A DNA stretch of 22,500 nt, from the NCBI GenBank assembly GCA_025093985.1, contig JACAAK010000010.1, forward strand, positions 1-22,500, written 5' to 3'. This DNA comes from Calvatia gigantea (Eukaryota > Basidiomycota > Agaricomycetes > Agaricales > Lycoperdaceae). Each line of letters starts with the position of its first letter. Position 1 is the stretch's first letter. Made by a program: the position numbers and the translations under genes. The notes below the pieces were generated by a model. That model was given only the letters and a program-made list of their open reading frames with translations. It was not told where the DNA came from and made no database searches. Shown in pieces: positions 19,881 through 22,500 of the stretch.

Positions 19881-19887
19881 TTATATA
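19881..19887 (-). promoter_or_regulatory. TATA-like box before the capsid-like gene
   Basis: TATATAA on the minus strand lies about 25-30 nt before the ATG at 19857. Transcription would then start very near the ATG, so the box or the start codon may be misassigned. Confidence 0.3.
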
Positions 19888-19964
19888 CTCTTACAAGTTT
19901 CACACAGTGGTTAGAAGGGGGGGGGCTGAGAAACTGAGATGCTGCTTTGATTCAGTAATGTGTA

Positions 19965-19997
19965 CTATCTACTACATGGGCGTTACATAGTAGATAG
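19965..19997. other. 10-bp inverted repeat at the 3' end of the next gene
   Basis: CTATCTACTA (19965-19974) and TAGTAGATAG (19988-19997) form a perfect stem with a 13-nt loop and overlap the last codons and stop of the frame ending at 19983. It may act in RNA 3'-end formation or be chance. Confidence 0.4.
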
Positions 19998-20375
19998 CGA
20001 AGACATGAACCTGCTCATGCCTTGAGACACTCCCACCTCACCTGGACCTCCAAGGAATGGGTTGCCTTCTCTGTCTGTGGTGATAAAGACCACATTCTGG
20101 CAAACCAGGGCTTGTGGGCGGTGGCTGTAGATGGACCTGTGGCCAGGCCAGATGTAAACCACTTGATGGCGGTGCGCAACACAGAGTGTTTTGACGGGCG
20201 TGGTGGGTGCGACATAGGGGCAGGGGGAACTGGGGTGACTGGCAAAGGGGGTGTGCGGGGGGGAGTCCTGGACCGGTGACGAGTGGAGGTGCCCATCAAC
20301 CCAGATGGTCCCAGAGCCCAAGTCTCTGGAATCGTCCTCAGCTGATCCTTCCACATCTGTGTCAGAGAGCGGCTC
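19983..20375 (-). pseudogene. Open continuation beyond the TAG of the 20376-21227 gene
   Basis: Directly after the TAG at 20376-20378 the same frame stays open for another 130 codons to a TAA at 19983. Its composition is protein-like: EPLSDTDVEG, WVDGHLHSS, VAHRHQVVYIWPGHRSIY and VVFITTDREGNPF. Either the TAG is a recent CAG-to-TAG change that cuts the protein short, or the region belongs to an alternative or read-through product. Confidence 0.5.
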
Positions 20376-21227
20376 CTAGCGGTCAACCTCGCCATCAGGA
20401 TGGATGAAGGGGACCGGAGAGGACTCAACCTTGATGTCCAGGGTCAGGTCTTGGATGGGGAAGGTGGGGGGATTGGTGAACTCCACTTCGATGTAGGGAG
20501 GTGATATGGGCAGGCCAGTCCAGTTCCTTTCCACAGCGGAGGGGTCTTCGTCTCCCCAAGCAGGATTGACAGTGGAATCCACCGCCATATCACCTGAGGC
20601 AATGTCACCGTCACCGGTTCCGGAGGGACCAGCACTGTCCATACCTGCTTGGGCTAGGGGGATGCTGGAGGGGGCAGCCATGTCAGAGTCCATGGACTCA
20701 TCAGAGGAGGAGGGTACATTGGTGGGGGCGAAGGGGGCGTTGTAGGGAGGAGGGGCAATAGAGGGGTTGTCGTCCTCGGGGAGAGGACCATGGCCCCTGG
20801 AGGCCACAATGTGGGTGAACCTCCTCACAAGGTCTGTCCCCTTGAGTGTAAAGCGCTGGACAGTGTGGCAGGTGTAGAAGGGGAGACCATTGCTGTCCTG
20901 ACTGACCTGTAATGATCAAATTAGCATGGCACTGATGTAGCAGTCAAGAAAGGGACTTACTTTGTGCTCGATGGAGAGCACGGAGACATAGGGGGAGGAA
21001 TCCCCGAAAAGAGGCATGGAGACATGCTTAAACTCCCACTGTGTAGACCAGTACCAGTTGAACTGGTAGTCATTGGGGAGGAGGGCTACTTCAAGAGTGG
21101 GGGGTTTGGGTTGAGTGTTCTTGGCCCAGCCAGAACCCCAGTTGCCAGCACTGGTGTGGGTGGGGATGTAGAGGGAGGTCTGGAAGTTGTGGTGGTGGCA
21201 GGTTTGTTTGGAAGCATTGTAAGACAT
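20376..21227 (-). CDS. Hypothetical protein, two exons (265 aa to the TAG)
   Basis: Exon 1 is 21227-20961 (89 codons). A 54-nt intron (20960-20907) has the donor GTAAGT, branch-like GCTAAT and acceptor ACAG. Exon 2 continues in phase 0 to a TAG at 20376-20378. The N-terminal half has aromatic, strand-like segments (FNWYWSTQWEFKHVSMP, YVSVLSIEHK). The C-terminal half is acidic and rich in Ser, Pro and Asp, likely disordered. No known domain was recognised and there is no signal peptide or membrane segment. A TATA box lies 67-74 nt upstream of the ATG. It lies in the same orientation as, and next to, the capsid-like gene, so a shared origin is possible but unproven. Confidence 0.6.
20907..20960 (-). 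other. Spliceosomal intron, 54 nt
   Basis: GTAAGT at the 5' side, TGCTAATTTG as a branch candidate, ACAG at the 3' side. Removal joins two phase-0 frames. Reading through it meets a stop at 20916. Confidence 0.75.
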
Positions 21228-21293
21228 TGAAGGAGTGTGGTTGTAGTTGGTAGCAGTGGTGAACTGCTGAAGAAATCAGTTGCAACGGAAGGG

Positions 21294-21301
21294 TATTTAT
21301 A
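21294..21301 (-). promoter_or_regulatory. TATA box of the minus-strand hypothetical gene
   Basis: TATAAATA on the minus strand, 67-74 nt before the ATG at 21227, followed by a C/A-rich leader. Confidence 0.6.
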
Positions 21302-21768
21302 CCTGAAAAACATGACTGCCATGTCAGTGCCATGTCGGCAACTGTGCAGGTTCTTTTACCCATTGGAGATTTTCCTTATCCACTCAGGTCCAGCTTCTAG
21401 AATTCTGATCGTTAAGTGAATATAGGTGGGGGTGGTGCGCAAGGGTGGGTTAATGGTTGCATCAATAATTTAATGTAGCTTGAAATAGAAGTTTCACTCT
21501 ATAGCTTGTTTTTTGAGCCATTCTCTACCCAAACACTAACAGGAAGCACAATAGATAAAGAGGTATAAGTGTACACGGAACCGTTTCCTTTCATACCAAA
21601 AGCACACCAAGAATCACTATGGTTGCTATGCTAGCTGATCTTAGGATTTTTTCTTACCCAGGTGCAAGGTGGCTGTACCCCTATCCATCTATAACATTGT
21701 GGGTAGGGGTATATACACCCAGAGCTTCCTTATATAGGTTTTATTGCCCTATTTGGATGGGCATGGGT

Positions 21769-21807
21769 AGAGGACTAGACACAATGTTAGATGGGGTCTA
21801 GTCCTCT
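21769..21807. promoter_or_regulatory. Perfect 12-bp inverted repeat next to the TATA box
   Basis: AGAGGACTAGAC (21769-21780) and GTCTAGTCCTCT (21796-21807), with a 15-bp spacer, end six bases before the TATA box at 21814. The position suits a paired binding site for a dimeric regulator. Confidence 0.5.
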
Positions 21808-21813
21808 TGCTGG

Positions 21814-21821
21814 CTATAAAA
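21814..21821 (+). promoter_or_regulatory. TATA box of the plus-strand hypothetical gene
   Basis: CTATAAAA lies 62 nt before the ATG at 21876 and is followed by a pyrimidine-rich leader (CTTCCCTCTGCCCTTCATC), typical of fungal core promoters. Confidence 0.65.
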
Positions 21822-21875
21822 GCCAGTTCCCATGCTTCCCTCTGCCCTTCATCTGTCCCTGTTTTTAGTATTACT

Positions 21876-22500
21876 ATGTCTTTTTTTGCTCATGCTTCTG
21901 ACTTTGAAATCAACAGTGATATTAATGTCATTGAAACTCGTTCCCATGACTTGGGGAATGGAGCAACCTCATCCATTCTGAACATGGCAGTGCACAGTCA
22001 GGGTCGAGGTCAGGATCGTACTCAGGCATAGCAGACAACTCCTGTGAGTTTTGTAGGCACTATATGGCCAAAACCTGACACAGCTCGGGAGCTGTTTCTG
22101 CCTTCACAGACACCTGACACAACAGCAATGGAGTTGAGTGAACCGATGCCATTGGAGTATAGTGACTCATTCCAGGTCACTATGCCTCCTGTATTGTATG
22201 CTCCTACAGCTATGGAGTATCTGGAAGTGAGTTGTTTGTACTTATTATTGTTTTTATTATCTTATCTGATTGTATGACAGCAGTTCAGGGATGAAGGGAT
22301 CAGTGATGCAGAGATCGTCGTGTTAGCCAAAGAGCTTGATAAGGAGATAGAACATAATCTCCAGGACCTGGGTTTATTACCTGAGTTAATCCCTCATCTC
22401 AGTGAAGGAGAAGAAGGTGTAACCTATGTATGTGACTAACTAGAATGTCAGTGGATGTATTGGGGTGAACGACATGCCTTCATACAGGCATTGGATGAAG
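21876..22500 (+). pseudogene. Hypothetical fungal protein, 5' part, with an in-frame TAG
   Basis: The ATG at 21876 begins MSFFAHASDFEINSDINVIE, an N-terminal pattern (Phe-rich start, ASDFEI, then a hydrophobic strand) that I associate with many Agaricomycete proteins. After 51 codons a TAG (22029-22031) interrupts the frame, which then continues with QTTPVSFVGTIWPKPDTARE. A 54-nt intron (22227-22280, GTGAGT...GACAG) joins phase-0 exons. Exon 2 is acidic and Leu-rich (LAKELDKEIEHNLQDL). A second donor, GTATGT at 22428 with CTAAC, could pair with the CAG ending at 22451 or 22487. The gene runs off the window. It could be a pseudogene with one CAG-to-TAG change, or the true start could be the downstream ATG near 22059. 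Confidence 0.5.
22227..22280 (+). other. Spliceosomal intron, 54 nt
   Basis: The donor GTGAGT follows CTGGAA; a T-rich body and TGACAG precede CAGTTCAGG. Splicing keeps phase 0, while read-through hits a stop at 22275-22277. Confidence 0.7.

Larger units (their letters stand above)
21228..21875. promoter_or_regulatory. Divergent intergenic promoter region
   Basis: It separates the minus-strand gene (ATG at 21227) from the plus-strand gene (ATG at 21876). Each side has a TATA box at a normal distance. The middle is AT-rich and without a gene. A perfect 12-bp inverted repeat and a looser TACCCC...GGGGTA pair lie on the plus-gene side. Confidence 0.6.

Overview
The window looks like a transposon-rich stretch of a filamentous fungal nuclear genome, most likely a basidiomycete (Agaricomycete). 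The evidence is a fungal-type 5S rRNA gene, an 18S rRNA fragment, Ty3/gypsy and Ty1/copia retrotransposons, and 54-nt GT-AG spliceosomal introns in two host-like genes. No bacterial features are present. The species cannot be named from the sequence alone.

Layout. (1) 1-1240: a short unassigned flank, then a dense minisatellite built on GACTACATTACT-type units. (2) 1249-1366: a 5S rRNA gene on the minus strand that looks intact. (3) 1367-3475: a broken minus-strand Ty3/gypsy element with one LTR, gag and a protease remnant. Its LTR carries an 11-nt match to its own primer site, placed as in Tf1/sushi self-priming elements. (4) 3476-10960: a decayed partial 18S rRNA gene split by a complete plus-strand Ty1/copia element at 3877-10587, with 407-bp LTRs and the 5-bp duplication GGTGG. 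The copia gag-pol is dead, with 15 in-frame stops, 13 of them TGA, and one frameshift. (5) 11429-19857: a minus-strand gene whose middle resembles a single-stranded-DNA-virus capsid protein. It has been split by (6) 12306-19077, a 6.77-kb LTR element with 558-bp LTRs that differ at one position and the duplication AGTAC. That element keeps only the leader and 3' end of a copia relative; the 5.66-kb interior has no credible protein but holds an approximately 52-bp degenerate tandem repeat and other internal repeats. It behaves like a LARD, a large non-autonomous retrotransposon derivative. (7) 19983-22500: two further unrecognised host-like genes in divergent orientation, each with a TATA box, a 54-nt intron and one in-frame TAG.

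How it fits together. Older insertions (the 18S fragment, gypsy and copia) are heavily altered by C-to-T/G-to-A type changes. The LARD is almost unmutated and still rich in CpG. The copia element and the LARD share the half-tRNA-iMet primer site, the leader, the polypurine tract and blocks of LTR sequence, so the LARD was probably moved by enzymes of a living copia relative elsewhere in the genome. The most interesting objects are the young gene-less LARD and the virus-like capsid gene it interrupted.
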